Assembly: GCF_001428665.1 (NCBI RefSeq)
Contig: NZ_LMIJ01000005.1
Location: 1-64,000 of the forward strand
Length of the DNA: 64,000 nt
Direction of reading: 5' to 3'
DNA from: Acidovorax sp. Root219
GTDB lineage: Bacteria > Pseudomonadota > Gammaproteobacteria > Burkholderiales > Burkholderiaceae_C
The translations under genes and the position numbers were made by a program. Shown here piece after piece: positions 43,773 through 52,070 of this stretch; position 1 is the stretch's first letter, and each line of letters opens with the position of its first letter. Under the pieces are notes generated by a model. It saw only the letters and a program-made list of their open reading frames with translations, was not told the origin of the DNA and made no database searches.

Positions 43773-44300
43773 ATGCAAGCGCGCCGCCTTCGTAATCTAT
43801 CAAGCATTCGCCAAACCGAGTTGCGGAGTCAGTACCCCTGGCTCAAAACAGTAGTCTGGAACGAAGAGAACCGCTTTGGCATCCCGAGAGGGGTGGCGAT
43901 CACCGTCTTCGATCATTGGCTTACGCGCGACGAAGCCAATAGACTTTTGGAAAATGTCCCACGAGAGGAGCAGCAAATTCGGAACGCATGTCACGCTGCG
44001 TTCTGTGCTTTGCTTGTTGCCGAAACACCTGTCCTGTCCTTTACTTTTCGCAGGCGCGCGCATGACCGCACCACATTTCGCGAGTTCATCTCCCCAGAGG
44101 CGCTATCAAATTACTGCACGCCGAATGGTGGCCAAACTCTTAGACACCGTCATTTTCAAGTCGTCCTACCCGAGCTGGACTGCGCATTTTTGGAAAGCTG
44201 GGATGACACGCATCACTTCTATTTCAACAATCCCGCGTGCATTGAACCCGTTCGTGAATGGGCCGAGAGATGTGGCCTGTATCTACTTGAGCATCGCTAA
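43773..44300 (+). CDS. Hypothetical protein, cassette-like gene
   Basis: 175 residues. MQARRLRNLSSIRQTELRSQ onward, soluble, with several aromatic pairs (YPWLKTVVWNEENRFGIPRG, FLESWDDTHHFYFNNPACIE) and a C-terminal CGLYLLEHR. No family recognised. The TAA stop is immediately followed by CCAGTCGCTCGAGCCGAC, the left arm of an attC-like hairpin, as in integron gene cassettes. Compact size and lack of promoter space also fit a cassette. An integrase gene is not in the window. Confidence 0.55.
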   Translation: MQARRLRNLSSIRQTELRSQYPWLKTVVWNEENRFGIPRGVAITVFDHWLTRDEANRLLENVPREEQQIRNACHAAFCALLVAETPVLSFTFRRRAHDRTTFREFISPEALSNYCTPNGGQTLRHRHFQVVLPELDCAFLESWDDTHHFYFNNPACIEPVREWAERCGLYLLEHR

Positions 44301-44364
44301 CCAGTCGCTCGAGCCGACTCAGGTCGGCAGGCCGTCGCTCGCGGCTCAGCTTCACCATTGAACG
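44298..44364. other. attC-like imperfect hairpin after the cassette-like gene
   Basis: Left arm GCTCGAGCCG (44307-44316) pairs with right arm CGGCTCAGC (44342-44350) with one extrahelical base, as in the L boxes of integron attC sites. TAAC at 44298 starts the region, resembling an R-box complement. The right end reads CATTGAACG rather than the canonical GTTRRRY, so the site is degenerate or only analogous. Confidence 0.35.
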
Positions 44365-44457
44365 ACTGCTTTGCGGAATCTTGAACTTCCGCTGTGGGCC
44401 CAAAGCGGACTTTCGACCAGATTCAACCCAATGCAATTGGACATGGTCAAGTCAAAC

Positions 44458-46140
44458 TCATCGTGCGGAGGCGACGGTCCGCTCCATGCTGGCGATCAAG
44501 ACCGCATCGACCTCGTCCGGATCCTGCGCCTGCCGTTGCCGGAGGCGTTCAAGCACCGTGCCTGTTGCGGCATGGTCTCGCCACGCTTCGATGGTCCAGT
44601 CGCCACGCAGATGGACTACCCAGTTTGTCTCGTTCTTCATGGCGTCGAGCAACTCGCCTTCGGTATCCGGGTTGGCTCCGTGGCTCAACAGCAGCTCGAC
44701 AAGTGGCAGGCAGATCGAACGCATCTCCGTGCCTCGACCGCACAGGAGCAACGCGACGGCACCGAGAAGAGGGCCGCGCCAATGCAGGCTCTTGTAGCTA
44801 CCCGCCGCGCCTCTGCCTTTGCTCGACAGCTTTTCCACGCACAGGCGCACCGTCATGTTTGCGTCCAGGCCTCGGGCAAGCAGCCCGCCAATGAAGTTGG
44901 CGACCAGGTTGGCATCGCGCTGCGGGACAAAACGGCGCTCGTCGCTTAGCGTGGCATCGGTTATCCAGGCCAGATTATCGGTATCGAAAAGGCCCTTTAG
45001 CACCTCGTCCTGAAACGCATCTGGCTCCATCCAGAATGCAGCGCTTGCACCGCTTGCGAGAAGTTCGTTGGCCAGGGTCAGCGGTCTGCATCCCATCGTG
45101 GGGTGACGAAACAAGTTGCGCAGCAAGGAGATGGGGCGGTGATCCCACAGCGGTGTGTCCAGGTCCACCCCCGCGGCGACCAGCTCGGCAATGGTGTCGG
45201 CGTCGCGTTCCTGAAAGTACATTCGCTCGAGGCGGCGTTGATCACTCATGGTCGGCGGCGGTACGGAGCGCGCCCCCAATGCCTCCAACACGGCCAGTAC
45301 GCCTGGCCGGTTGTCGAATAGAAATCTGCTGTTGAAGAGCAGACTCCCCTCCAGTTGGCCCTTGTGGGCCCAGCGGATCTGCGCGTTGACGTCAACGCCC
45401 TCGCGCGACGCCAGCAAGGCCAATAGCTCAGGATACTCGCAGAGCACAAGCAGCACATTTGCGGAACGCCACAGCGCCGAGGGATCGGCCTGCGGCGCCT
45501 CGACGAGCGTGCGCAGCAGTGCGGGTGCCGCCTTGCCGCCGTGGCGCTGAATCGCCCCAGCGATCTCGTCGACCCAAGCAAGGCAAGCGATCACGTCAGC
45601 TCCGGCGTTCAACAAGGCCGACACCGCCTTGCCAAGGCTGGCCTTGGCCGCATGTACCAGTAGCGGCGCGCCATCGACGAGCGCGTCCTTAGGTGCGCCC
45701 CCCTTGATGGCCTTGGCGAAGGCTGCTTCCTTGCCCTCGAGCAGCAACTCCAGCAGCTGCTCATCCTCGGTCAGCGTCGGCGCCGGGAAGGCCTTGGCCG
45801 CAACCTTCTTGCCGCCCTGGTAGTGCAGCGTTCGCGTTTCGCCGACCTGCCCGTACCAGATGCGTACCCGGATGTGCGTCGCGCCAGCGTCGTGCAATGC
45901 CTGGATGTGCGCTTTCTCCAGTTCGTCGCCGGATGAGCCGTCGACCACGAAGCGCAGTGTCTCGCCGCGCAGCGACGCACTGGTCAAGAAGGGCTTCTCC
46001 CAGTCGTAGAAGCAAACCTGCAGTGGCGCGGGCCACTGGTCAGCAAACTTGCCGACGGCGATCTGAAGGTGATCGTGCAGCGTGGAAAGCTTGAGAGCGT
46101 CTGCACCTACGCAAGTAAAAGTCAGGATGTTGGAAGACAT
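44458..46140 (-). CDS. Ankyrin-repeat-like protein, 560 aa
   Basis: MSSNILTFTCVGADALKLST at the N-terminus (about 1-130, beta-rich, unknown), then helical repeats of ankyrin type: APLLVHAAKASLGKAVSALL-NAGADV, ADTIAELVAAGVDLDTPLWD, PLTLANELLASGASAAFW and SICLPLVELLLSHGANPDTE. Ankyrin repeats bind proteins; combined with an unknown N-terminal domain this could be a toxin-immunity or host-interaction protein, but nothing in the sequence proves it. Start at the ATG 46138-46140. Located in the accessory region, same strand as the ABC transporter upstream. Confidence 0.75.
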   Translation of the reverse strand: MSSNILTFTCVGADALKLSTLHDHLQIAVGKFADQWPAPLQVCFYDWEKPFLTSASLRGETLRFVVDGSSGDELEKAHIQALHDAGATHIRVRIWYGQVGETRTLHYQGGKKVAAKAFPAPTLTEDEQLLELLLEGKEAAFAKAIKGGAPKDALVDGAPLLVHAAKASLGKAVSALLNAGADVIACLAWVDEIAGAIQRHGGKAAPALLRTLVEAPQADPSALWRSANVLLVLCEYPELLALLASREGVDVNAQIRWAHKGQLEGSLLFNSRFLFDNRPGVLAVLEALGARSVPPPTMSDQRRLERMYFQERDADTIAELVAAGVDLDTPLWDHRPISLLRNLFRHPTMGCRPLTLANELLASGASAAFWMEPDAFQDEVLKGLFDTDNLAWITDATLSDERRFVPQRDANLVANFIGGLLARGLDANMTVRLCVEKLSSKGRGAAGSYKSLHWRGPLLGAVALLLCGRGTEMRSICLPLVELLLSHGANPDTEGELLDAMKNETNWVVHLRGDWTIEAWRDHAATGTVLERLRQRQAQDPDEVDAVLIASMERTVASAR

Positions 46141-46508
46141 GAGGGTGGTGTAGAAAAGCGAAAAGGCGTCTGAGGCGCCATTGTGTCCAGGCGCGGTGCC
46201 CGCTGGCTTGACAAATTGTCCACAGACCCATATTCGGTCTTTCCGACCTTCAATCGACGCTGCAAATTCGGTTTTTGGCTTGGCTATCGCAAAAACGCAA
46301 TGGCCGCTCTTGGCCGATGGCAGCCATCGTATCAGCGGCAGTCTCGGGCCCATTGCCGTCCTCGCCCAGCGAGTCTGAACGAAGGCTGTTCACCGGATAC
46401 GGCCAGTCGCCCCATGTCTGACTACAGCCCGCGTCGGCCATGACCCGACCCACTTCTCTTTTCTTGCCAGAGCGCCGCGTCGCCGCCCGGTGAGCAGCCT
46501 GGCGACGG
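46141..46508. other. Gene-free stretch of 368 bp
   Basis: Lies between the ABC permease stop and the ankyrin gene start. No supported gene: an open frame continuing upstream of the ankyrin ATG to 46353 translates to low-complexity, non-family sequence and has no ribosome site. The DNA includes AAATTCGGTTTTTGGCTTGG and AAAACGCAATGGCCGC, which look like degraded insertion DNA, but no end repeats are clear. Confidence 0.4.
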
Positions 46509-47309
46509 TCAATGCATCGGCTGCCCGAGCCGCTTGCTGGCCCTGGAGATTGCGTAGTTCACCAGGCAGTAGAGCGCCGCGACAACGAGGTACACGGGCA
46601 CCAGTGAGTTGTAGTTGGCGATGAGCACCTTGGCGTTCTGCATCAGCTCGCCATAGGTGACGACATAGCCGAACGTGGTGTCCTTGACCACGATGACCAG
46701 CTGCGCGACCAGCGCCGGCACGATGTAGCGAAGGGCCTGGGGGAAGACGATGTGCAAAAAGACCTGGGCTTCGGTCAGCCCCAGGCTTCGCGCGGCATCG
46801 GTCTGGCCGCGGGGAACGGCGAGCACGCCTGCGCGATAGACCTCGGCCACCACCGCGGCGGTGCTCAGGCCGACGGGCAGGGTCAGCATCCAGTAGGTGG
46901 AGAGCTTGATGCCCACCGATGGCAGCGCCAAAAAACACACGTAGATGAGCAGCAGCGTGGGCGTGCCGCGTAGGAACTCGATCACCGCGATGCTCGGCCA
47001 GCGTACGAGCCGGGGCTTGGCCAGCCGCCCCAGCAGCAGCACCAGCCCCAACGCCAGCGCGATGGCGGCCGCCATCGCCGCCGATGCCAGCGTGCCGAGC
47101 AGGCCTTTGCCCAGGAAGGCCCAGGTCGTCGGCCGGGCGAAGAATTCCCACAGGCGCGGCTCGAGCTGCCCTGCCGAGTGGAAGCGGAACACGACGGCTG
47201 CAGCCATCAGCACCAGCACGGCGGCTGCGACCACGCTCACCACGCGCGTCAGCTTGCGGGCCTGCGGGCTGGGCGCGGCGAAAAGGATGTCTTCCAGGGC
47301 GCGGCTCAT
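46509..47309 (-). CDS. Amino-acid ABC transporter permease (GluD/GltK-like)
   Basis: 266 residues. About six membrane helices and the EAA loop AARSLGLTEAQVFLHIVFPQ, AL, that contacts the ATPase. TMs include AVLVLMAAAVVFRFHSAG and IAVIEFLRGTPTLLLIYVCF, the latter being the signature of polar-amino-acid permeases (HisM/GltK family). It would form the channel with the permease gene just upstream, with which it overlaps by 4 nt. It ends the operon; the ATPase is not here. Confidence 0.93.
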   Translation of the reverse strand: MSRALEDILFAAPSPQARKLTRVVSVVAAAVLVLMAAAVVFRFHSAGQLEPRLWEFFARPTTWAFLGKGLLGTLASAAMAAAIALALGLVLLLGRLAKPRLVRWPSIAVIEFLRGTPTLLLIYVCFLALPSVGIKLSTYWMLTLPVGLSTAAVVAEVYRAGVLAVPRGQTDAARSLGLTEAQVFLHIVFPQALRYIVPALVAQLVIVVKDTTFGYVVTYGELMQNAKVLIANYNSLVPVYLVVAALYCLVNYAISRASKRLGQPMH

Positions 47310-47968
47310 CGCAGGATCCGCACTTTCTTTTCCAGCGTGGCACCGGCCCAGGCGATGAGCAAGCCGCTGGCCACGTACATCGCGGCGGCCACCGCGAATG
47401 CGGCCATGCCGGCGGCGGAGTCGGTGGCGATCTTGGACACGAGCGCGGTGAGCTCACGGCCCGGCAGCGGCACCTGCGACGCCAGCGAGGTCGACAGCAT
47501 CAGCGCAATGAGCAGCGAGGTCATGGGCTGCACCACGGCGCGCAGCGCCTGAGGCAAGACCACCGCAGTGATGACGCGCATCGGGCGCATGCCCAGGCTG
47601 AGTGCAGCCTCCGCCTGGCCACCGGCGACGGTGTTGATGCCCGTGCGGACGTAGTCCGCCGTGAATGCAGAACAGACCAGGGTCAGGGTGAGGACCACGC
47701 TCGCCTCATAGTCGATGAGGACGTTGAGATCGGGCAGTGCGAACACGATGAAGATCAGCAGCGCCACGCTGGGAATGTTGCGAAAGATCTCGACGTAGAC
47801 CGTCATGGCCAGGCGCAGCGGCCCAACGGGAAGGAGCCGGAGCACCGCCACCACCATGCCCAGCGCGAAGCCGGCCACGAAGGACAGCGCGGTGAGCTTC
47901 CACGTGAGCAAAAGGGCCTGCCCGAAAGCAGGCCCGTAGTCAGCCAGGAGCCGAGAAACCCCGTCCAT
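47306..47968 (-). CDS. Amino-acid ABC transporter permease (GluC-like)
   Basis: 220 residues. Helices LTALSFVAGFALGMVVAVLR and others, FRNIPSVALLIFIVFALPDL, with the EAA loop EAALSLGMRPMRVITAVVLP. Same HisM/GltJ family as the gene after it and probably its heterodimer partner. Starts 3 nt after the substrate-binding gene, so the three are one transcript. Substrate likely glutamate/aspartate from the binding protein's pattern. Confidence 0.93.
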   Translation of the reverse strand: MDGVSRLLADYGPAFGQALLLTWKLTALSFVAGFALGMVVAVLRLLPVGPLRLAMTVYVEIFRNIPSVALLIFIVFALPDLNVLIDYEASVVLTLTLVCSAFTADYVRTGINTVAGGQAEAALSLGMRPMRVITAVVLPQALRAVVQPMTSLLIALMLSTSLASQVPLPGRELTALVSKIATDSAAGMAAFAVAAAMYVASGLLIAWAGATLEKKVRILR

Positions 47969-47971
47969 TGT

Positions 47972-48874
47972 TTACGGGAGGGCGGGCGGCTTGGGCACGT
48001 CGGTGCTGCCGGTGCGCTGGCCGATGGACACGGTCCACAGCTTGGCCCAGGTGCCGTCGGCTTCGATCTTCTTCAAGAAGGCATTGATGAAGGCTACGCC
48101 ATCCGAGCCCTTGGGCAGGCCGATGCCGTAGGGATCTTGCGCACCGAAGGGGGCGCCCGCCAGCTTCGCGTCGCCGGTGCCCAGGCTCAGGGCGTTGAGC
48201 AGCAGCGTGTGGTCGGTCACATAGGCATCCACGCGCCCCTGGCGCAGTGCGTCCAGGGCCTCCTGGTGCGTCTGGAACTCTTGCACCGTGGCCTTGGGCG
48301 CGACCTGCGCCAGGATGGCAGGCCCGGTGGAGCCGGCCTGCGTGGCGGTCTTCTTGCCGGCCAGGTCGTTGTACGACTGGATCGCCTTGTTGTTCGACTT
48401 GACCAGCACCCCGGCCTGCGAGGTGTAGTAGGGCCCTGCGAACGCAATTTTCTCGGCGCGTGCGGGGGTGATGGAATACGTGGCGAACACCATGTCCACC
48501 TGGTCGTTGATGAGCACCTGCTCGCGCGTGGACGAGTTCACCTGGGTGAACTGGTACTTGGCCCCATCGCCCAGGATGTAGCGCGTGACGAGCTGGGCCA
48601 GGCCCGCGTCGAAACCGCGAATCTTGCCGTCCTTCTCGTTCAGCAGCGAGAAGAGATTGGAGGTCTGGGTACCGCCCAGGCGCAGCGTGCCGGCCTGCTT
48701 CACCTTGGTGGCCCAGGTGCTCGATGCGATGGTCGCCGCATCGGCCACGGGGCCCTGCGCTACCAGCGCGTCAAACGCCGCCGCGTTGATGGGTGTGCCC
48801 TGTGCAAGAACAGACCCGCCGGTGGCGAGCACCAGTGCGACAACGGAGAACTTCAGAGTGGATGTGATCGACAT
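47972..48874 (-). CDS. Amino-acid ABC transporter substrate-binding protein (GluB-like)
   Basis: 300 residues. Signal MSITSTLKFSVVALVLATGG cleaved after VLAQ. SBP family-3 fold: AGTLRLGGTQTSNLFSLLNE, GKIRGFDAGLAQLVTRYILG, INDQVDMVFATYSITPARAE, YTSQAGVLVKSNN, QAGSTGPAILAQVAPKATVQ. This is the glutamate/polar amino-acid group. Begins a three-gene operon with two permeases; no ATPase gene lies in it or adjacent. Start at the ATG 48872-48874, preceded by AAGAAGAAGG. Confidence 0.9.
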   Translation of the reverse strand: MSITSTLKFSVVALVLATGGSVLAQGTPINAAAFDALVAQGPVADAATIASSTWATKVKQAGTLRLGGTQTSNLFSLLNEKDGKIRGFDAGLAQLVTRYILGDGAKYQFTQVNSSTREQVLINDQVDMVFATYSITPARAEKIAFAGPYYTSQAGVLVKSNNKAIQSYNDLAGKKTATQAGSTGPAILAQVAPKATVQEFQTHQEALDALRQGRVDAYVTDHTLLLNALSLGTGDAKLAGAPFGAQDPYGIGLPKGSDGVAFINAFLKKIEADGTWAKLWTVSIGQRTGSTDVPKPPALP

Positions 48875-49311
48875 GCGGCCTTCTTCTTGGAGGTGTGTGA
48901 CGTTGTGCAATGTATAGCAATTGTGCAATGCGCCGGTTGCCCATCCCGGTGCCTATGGGTCAGTGGCAACTCGCGAACATTTTGGCGTCGAGTCCGGGTG
49001 TCTGAGGTCCGTTTGGACCTGTCGTTCACGGCTTGGCTTTAAACGACAGCTTATGGCCGAGGCTGTGTGAAAACGCGCGTCACGCCCCGGACTTGCCGGC
49101 CTGCCAAGAAATCGACCGCTCAGATCGGCCTGCAACGCACGATCTCGATGCGAGCAATGGTTGAAGTACCCCTGCAAAAGTCGTCTATCGACGCTTTCAC
49201 TCAACCTCGGCTGATACCCGCCATCGTAGCAGCGGCTATAGCGCACCCAAAGCAGTTACCTGAGATTCATGGGTCTCAACAGGTAGCAGACGCACCGCTC
49301 TCACATGCCCC
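48875..49311. other. Gene-free stretch with MITE copy C
   Basis: 437 bp between the ABC binding protein start and the LysR stop. Apart from the element at 49055-49212, no gene is supported; translations are arginine-rich and lack ribosome sites. Presumably carries the promoter of the ABC operon near 48880-48930, where ATAGCAATTGTGCAATGCGC gives an A+T-rich spot. Confidence 0.5.
49055..49212. mobile_element. 158-bp MITE-like element, copy C (inverted, diverged)
   Basis: Left GGCCGAGGCTGTGTGAAAAC-G is identical to copies A and B; the right end CGCTTTCACTCAACCTCGGC-T is diverged. The interior carries the reverse complement of copies A and B (AAGAAATCGACCGCTCAGAT and CGAGCAATGGTTGAAGTACC), so it is inserted in the opposite orientation and is older. 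Confidence 0.65.
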
Positions 49312-50217
49312 CTACCCGCCCCGCGGTGCATGCACCGCCATCAGCTCCACAACCCAGTCGATGAACACCCGCAGCTGCTTGCTCACATAGCGGTTGGGCG
49401 GGTAGGCCACATACAGGGGCATGGCATCGATGCGCCAGTCCGTGAACAGCGGCACCAGCGCACCGCTGGCCACGTGTTGCCTGGCCATGTAGTGGGGCAG
49501 CCACAGCGCGCCCAGGCCGGACAACCCTGCGGTGAGGTAGGTGTTGCCATCGTCGATGGCCAGCACGTAGCGCCCGCCGACCTTGGCCGTTTCGCGGCCC
49601 TTGCGCATGGCATAGGGCAGGTCCCCGTCCCACCGGTAGCGCACGATGCGGTGGCGCGGGTCGCGCAGTTCATCGGGGTGCACGGGCGTGCCCGCCTGCG
49701 CCAGGTAGGCCGGCGCGGCATACACACCCAGCTGCAGGTCGCCCACGTGGCGCGCGACCAGCCCTTGGTCCTTGATCTCGCCGCCGCGCACGACGCAATC
49801 GACGTTGTCGCCGATCAGGTCGACCTTGCGGTCGCTGGCGCCCATGTCGAGCTGGATGTCGGGGAACCGGGCATGGAAGGCGGGCAGCGCCGGCACCAGA
49901 AGGATGTTGGCCAGGGGGCTGGGTACGTCCACGCGCAGCAGGCCGCGCGGAGCGGTGGGGGCGCCGGGGAGATTGCCTTCGATGTCATCGAGCTCCGCCA
50001 GCAGGCGCACCACCCGCTCGTAGTAGACGGCGCCATCGGTGGTGACGTTGACCCGGCGGGTCGTGCGGTGCAGCAGCTTGAGCTGCAAGCGCGCCTCCAG
50101 CTGTTGCACCAGCTGGGTCACCGTGGTGCGGCTCCAGCCCAGGTTGTCGGCGGCCTTGGTGAAGCTGCCCGACTCGACCACCCGCACAAAAGCCCGCATG
50201 CCGTCAAACCTGTCCAC
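49312..50217 (-). CDS. LysR-family transcriptional regulator
   Basis: 301 residues from GTG at 50215-50217 (MDRFDGMRAFVRVVESGSFT), the family's usual start pattern; an ATG at 50197-50199 is the alternative. HTH: FTKAADNLGWSRTTVTQLVQ and RLQLKLLHRTTRRVNVTTDG. The effector domain has VDCVVRGGEIKDQGLVARHV and IDDGNTYLTAGLSGLGALWL. It diverges from the RidA gene at 50333 and may control it and/or the reductase cluster after it. Confidence 0.9.
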   Translation of the reverse strand: MDRFDGMRAFVRVVESGSFTKAADNLGWSRTTVTQLVQQLEARLQLKLLHRTTRRVNVTTDGAVYYERVVRLLAELDDIEGNLPGAPTAPRGLLRVDVPSPLANILLVPALPAFHARFPDIQLDMGASDRKVDLIGDNVDCVVRGGEIKDQGLVARHVGDLQLGVYAAPAYLAQAGTPVHPDELRDPRHRIVRYRWDGDLPYAMRKGRETAKVGGRYVLAIDDGNTYLTAGLSGLGALWLPHYMARQHVASGALVPLFTDWRIDAMPLYVAYPPNRYVSKQLRVFIDWVVELMAVHAPRGG

Positions 50218-50332
50218 AGGATTCTCCCAAAGATTATCCTTATTTTACAAACAGTGATGCAGGAGATAGTGGCTTTATCCAAACAATCGCCAGGGCTACA
50301 GTGACTGCACCCACCCACCCATGGAGCCCCCA

Positions 50333-50725
50333 ATGAGCCAAAGCAAAGCCATTTTCCCCGCCGGTCGCCAGGATCTGTATGCCAACCACCGGTATTCGGC
50401 AGCCATCCAGTCCGGCGATCTGCTGTTCGTCTCTGGCCAGGTCGGCAGCCGCAGCGACGGCTCGCCCGAGCCCGACTTCGAAGCCCAGGTGCGCCTGGCC
50501 TTCGCCAACCTGCAGGCGACGCTGAAGGCAGGCGGCTGCAGCCTCGGCGACATCGTGGATGTGACCACCTTCCATACCGATCCGCAGAACCAGTTCGAGA
50601 CGGTGCTGGCCGTGAAGAACGATGTCTTCCCCAGCGCGCCCTACCCCAACTGGACGGCGCTCGGGGTCACCTGGCTGGCAGGGTTCGACTTTGAGATCAA
50701 GGTCATCGCCCGGATCCCCGGCTGA
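50333..50725 (+). CDS. RidA-family protein (lacks the deaminase arginine)
   Basis: 130 residues: SGDLLFVSGQVGSRSDGSPE, AFANLQATLKAGGCSLGDIV, DVTTFHTDPQNQF and a C-terminal GFDFEIKVIARIPG. RidA fold. The carboxylate-binding Arg is replaced (PYPNWTALGV, R to W at the aligned position), so it is not a canonical imine deaminase. Start at the ATG 50333 with GGAG eight nt upstream; ATG 50321 is an alternative. Next to an F420-reductase-like gene and divergent from LysR. Confidence 0.87.
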   Translation: MSQSKAIFPAGRQDLYANHRYSAAIQSGDLLFVSGQVGSRSDGSPEPDFEAQVRLAFANLQATLKAGGCSLGDIVDVTTFHTDPQNQFETVLAVKNDVFPSAPYPNWTALGVTWLAGFDFEIKVIARIPG

Positions 50726-50818
50726 CGGGGCTGTGCGGGCTGCGGCTGGCAGAAATCGCCATGCCAAAGCTGCACAGGGCCTTGAGCAAAACCGCAGCCC
50801 GGCGTGCGCCGTGACAGC

Positions 50819-51463
50819 CTAGATCCTCACGAGGTTGTGCATCGACAGTGCGCCAAAAGGCAGCGAGGCGAGCGGCCCACCGACGTCGAGCGCGCCCAGG
50901 TCGATCGGGAAGAAGCCGGTGGCTTCGATGATGCCGCGCACCTCGGCCTTTGCTGCGGCATCGTCGCCCGAGTAGAACAACACACGCTTGCCCCCTGCCA
51001 CCGCAGGCTGCTGCAGCACGTTGACGTCCAGGTGGTTGAACGCCTTGACGACCCGGGCCCCTGCTGCAAACTGCTGGATGATCTGGCTGGAGTGCTTTCC
51101 TCCCAGGTCCACGGCCTTGATGCCATAGGCGGCAAGGGGATTGCTTGGGTCTTTGGCGTCCGGCGATGCCGGGTCGATGAATTCCACCGGGTTGGTGCCA
51201 TCGATCACGATACGGCCGTTCCAGGCCGGCAAGCCGCCCAGCACTTTCTGCGCGTCGGTCCAGCGCACTGCAACCATCACGATGTCTGCGCTTGCAGCCT
51301 CTTGCACGGTGCCTGCCTTGATGGAGGGCCCGATCTCTGCGACCAGCGCTGCCAGCGATTCAGGCCCGCGGCTGTTGGCGATGGTGGCCGAGATGCCGTT
51401 TTTGGCGAGAGCGCGGGCGAAGTTGGAGCCCAGGGCGCCGGAGCCGATGATGCCGATAGTCAT
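50819..51463 (-). CDS. NADPH-dependent F420-reductase-like NAD(P)-binding protein
   Basis: 214 residues. N-terminal dinucleotide motif TIGIIGSGALGSNFARALAK followed by SRGPESLAAL; central DIVMVAVRWTDAQKVLGGLP; AAYGIKAVDLGGKHSSQIIQ; VVKAFNHLDVNVLQQPA and a C-terminal helix region. It resembles the FNO-like NADP oxidoreductases also found in bacteria without F420, where they act on other substrates. Same strand and just downstream of an Rrf2 gene, so probably part of that regulon. Confidence 0.85.
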   Translation of the reverse strand: MTIGIIGSGALGSNFARALAKNGISATIANSRGPESLAALVAEIGPSIKAGTVQEAASADIVMVAVRWTDAQKVLGGLPAWNGRIVIDGTNPVEFIDPASPDAKDPSNPLAAYGIKAVDLGGKHSSQIIQQFAAGARVVKAFNHLDVNVLQQPAVAGGKRVLFYSGDDAAAKAEVRGIIEATGFFPIDLGALDVGGPLASLPFGALSMHNLVRI

Positions 51464-51623
51464 TTGATTTCCTTTGAAGGTATGCAGGGGGATGAAAAAC
51501 CGGAGCTGCCCGCCCCTCGCAATCTGGGCAACTCCCTTCGTGGAAACCAGGAAATCCTGGTTTTTAATGAATGTGTGTCACCGTCACTATGACATTTTTG
51601 AACAAAAAATAGGCCGTCCGAAG

Positions 51624-52070
51624 TCACCAGACGAGAGGGATGGAGAACTTGCCGAGCCGGGCCACTTCGCCAGCGACATCTGCAACGGTGGTCTTGGCGA
51701 GCTCTTGCTCCAGGGCGCCGCGCGCCCGGGCCAGGGTGGGTTGCAGCGCCTGCAGAATATTGCCGCCCACCGCGCAGTTCTCGCACGGCGGCGTGCGATG
51801 GAGCGAAAAAAGCTCGGGGTCTTCGACGGCCTCGTACACATCCAGCAGCCGGATGTCTGCAGCAGCCTTGGCCAACATCGCCCCGCCGCCAGCGCCCAGT
51901 TGCGAACGGGTGAATCCGGCTTCGCCCAGCCGCGACAGCAGGCCCCGTATCACCACCGCGCTGGTGTTCACCGAGTACGCGAGATCTTCGGATCGCATGG
52001 GCGTGCCATCGCTGACGGCCAAGGCGGTCAGGACGTGCACTGCTACGGCGAAGCGGGTACTGGTGGGCAT
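51624..52070 (-). CDS. Rrf2-family regulator (YwnA-like)
   Basis: 148 residues from ATG 52068-52070 (MPTSTRFAVAVHVLTALAVS). Winged HTH: SEDLAYSVNTSAVVIRGLLS, RLGEAGFTRSQLGAGGGAML. Two cysteines in RTPPCENCAVGGNILQAL resemble redox- or metal-sensing sites. A perfect dyad, TGTGTAA-N9-TTACACA, lies 28 nt upstream of the start. It likely represses itself and the F420-reductase-like gene 160 nt after it. Confidence 0.88.
   Translation of the reverse strand: MPTSTRFAVAVHVLTALAVSDGTPMRSEDLAYSVNTSAVVIRGLLSRLGEAGFTRSQLGAGGGAMLAKAAADIRLLDVYEAVEDPELFSLHRTPPCENCAVGGNILQALQPTLARARGALEQELAKTTVADVAGEVARLGKFSIPLVW

Noticed and set aside
46141-46353. N-terminal extension of the ankyrin-like protein
   Set aside because: The extra 71 codons look like degraded DNA and end at no ribosome site. 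The ATG at 46140 gives the sensible start.
47084-49042. 652-codon plus-strand frame over the ABC transporter
   Set aside because: Antisense to three strong ABC genes, with no domain.
48953-49246. 97-codon minus-strand frame over MITE copy C
   Set aside because: Runs through the repeat and flanks. Arg/Ser-rich translation without a ribosome site.
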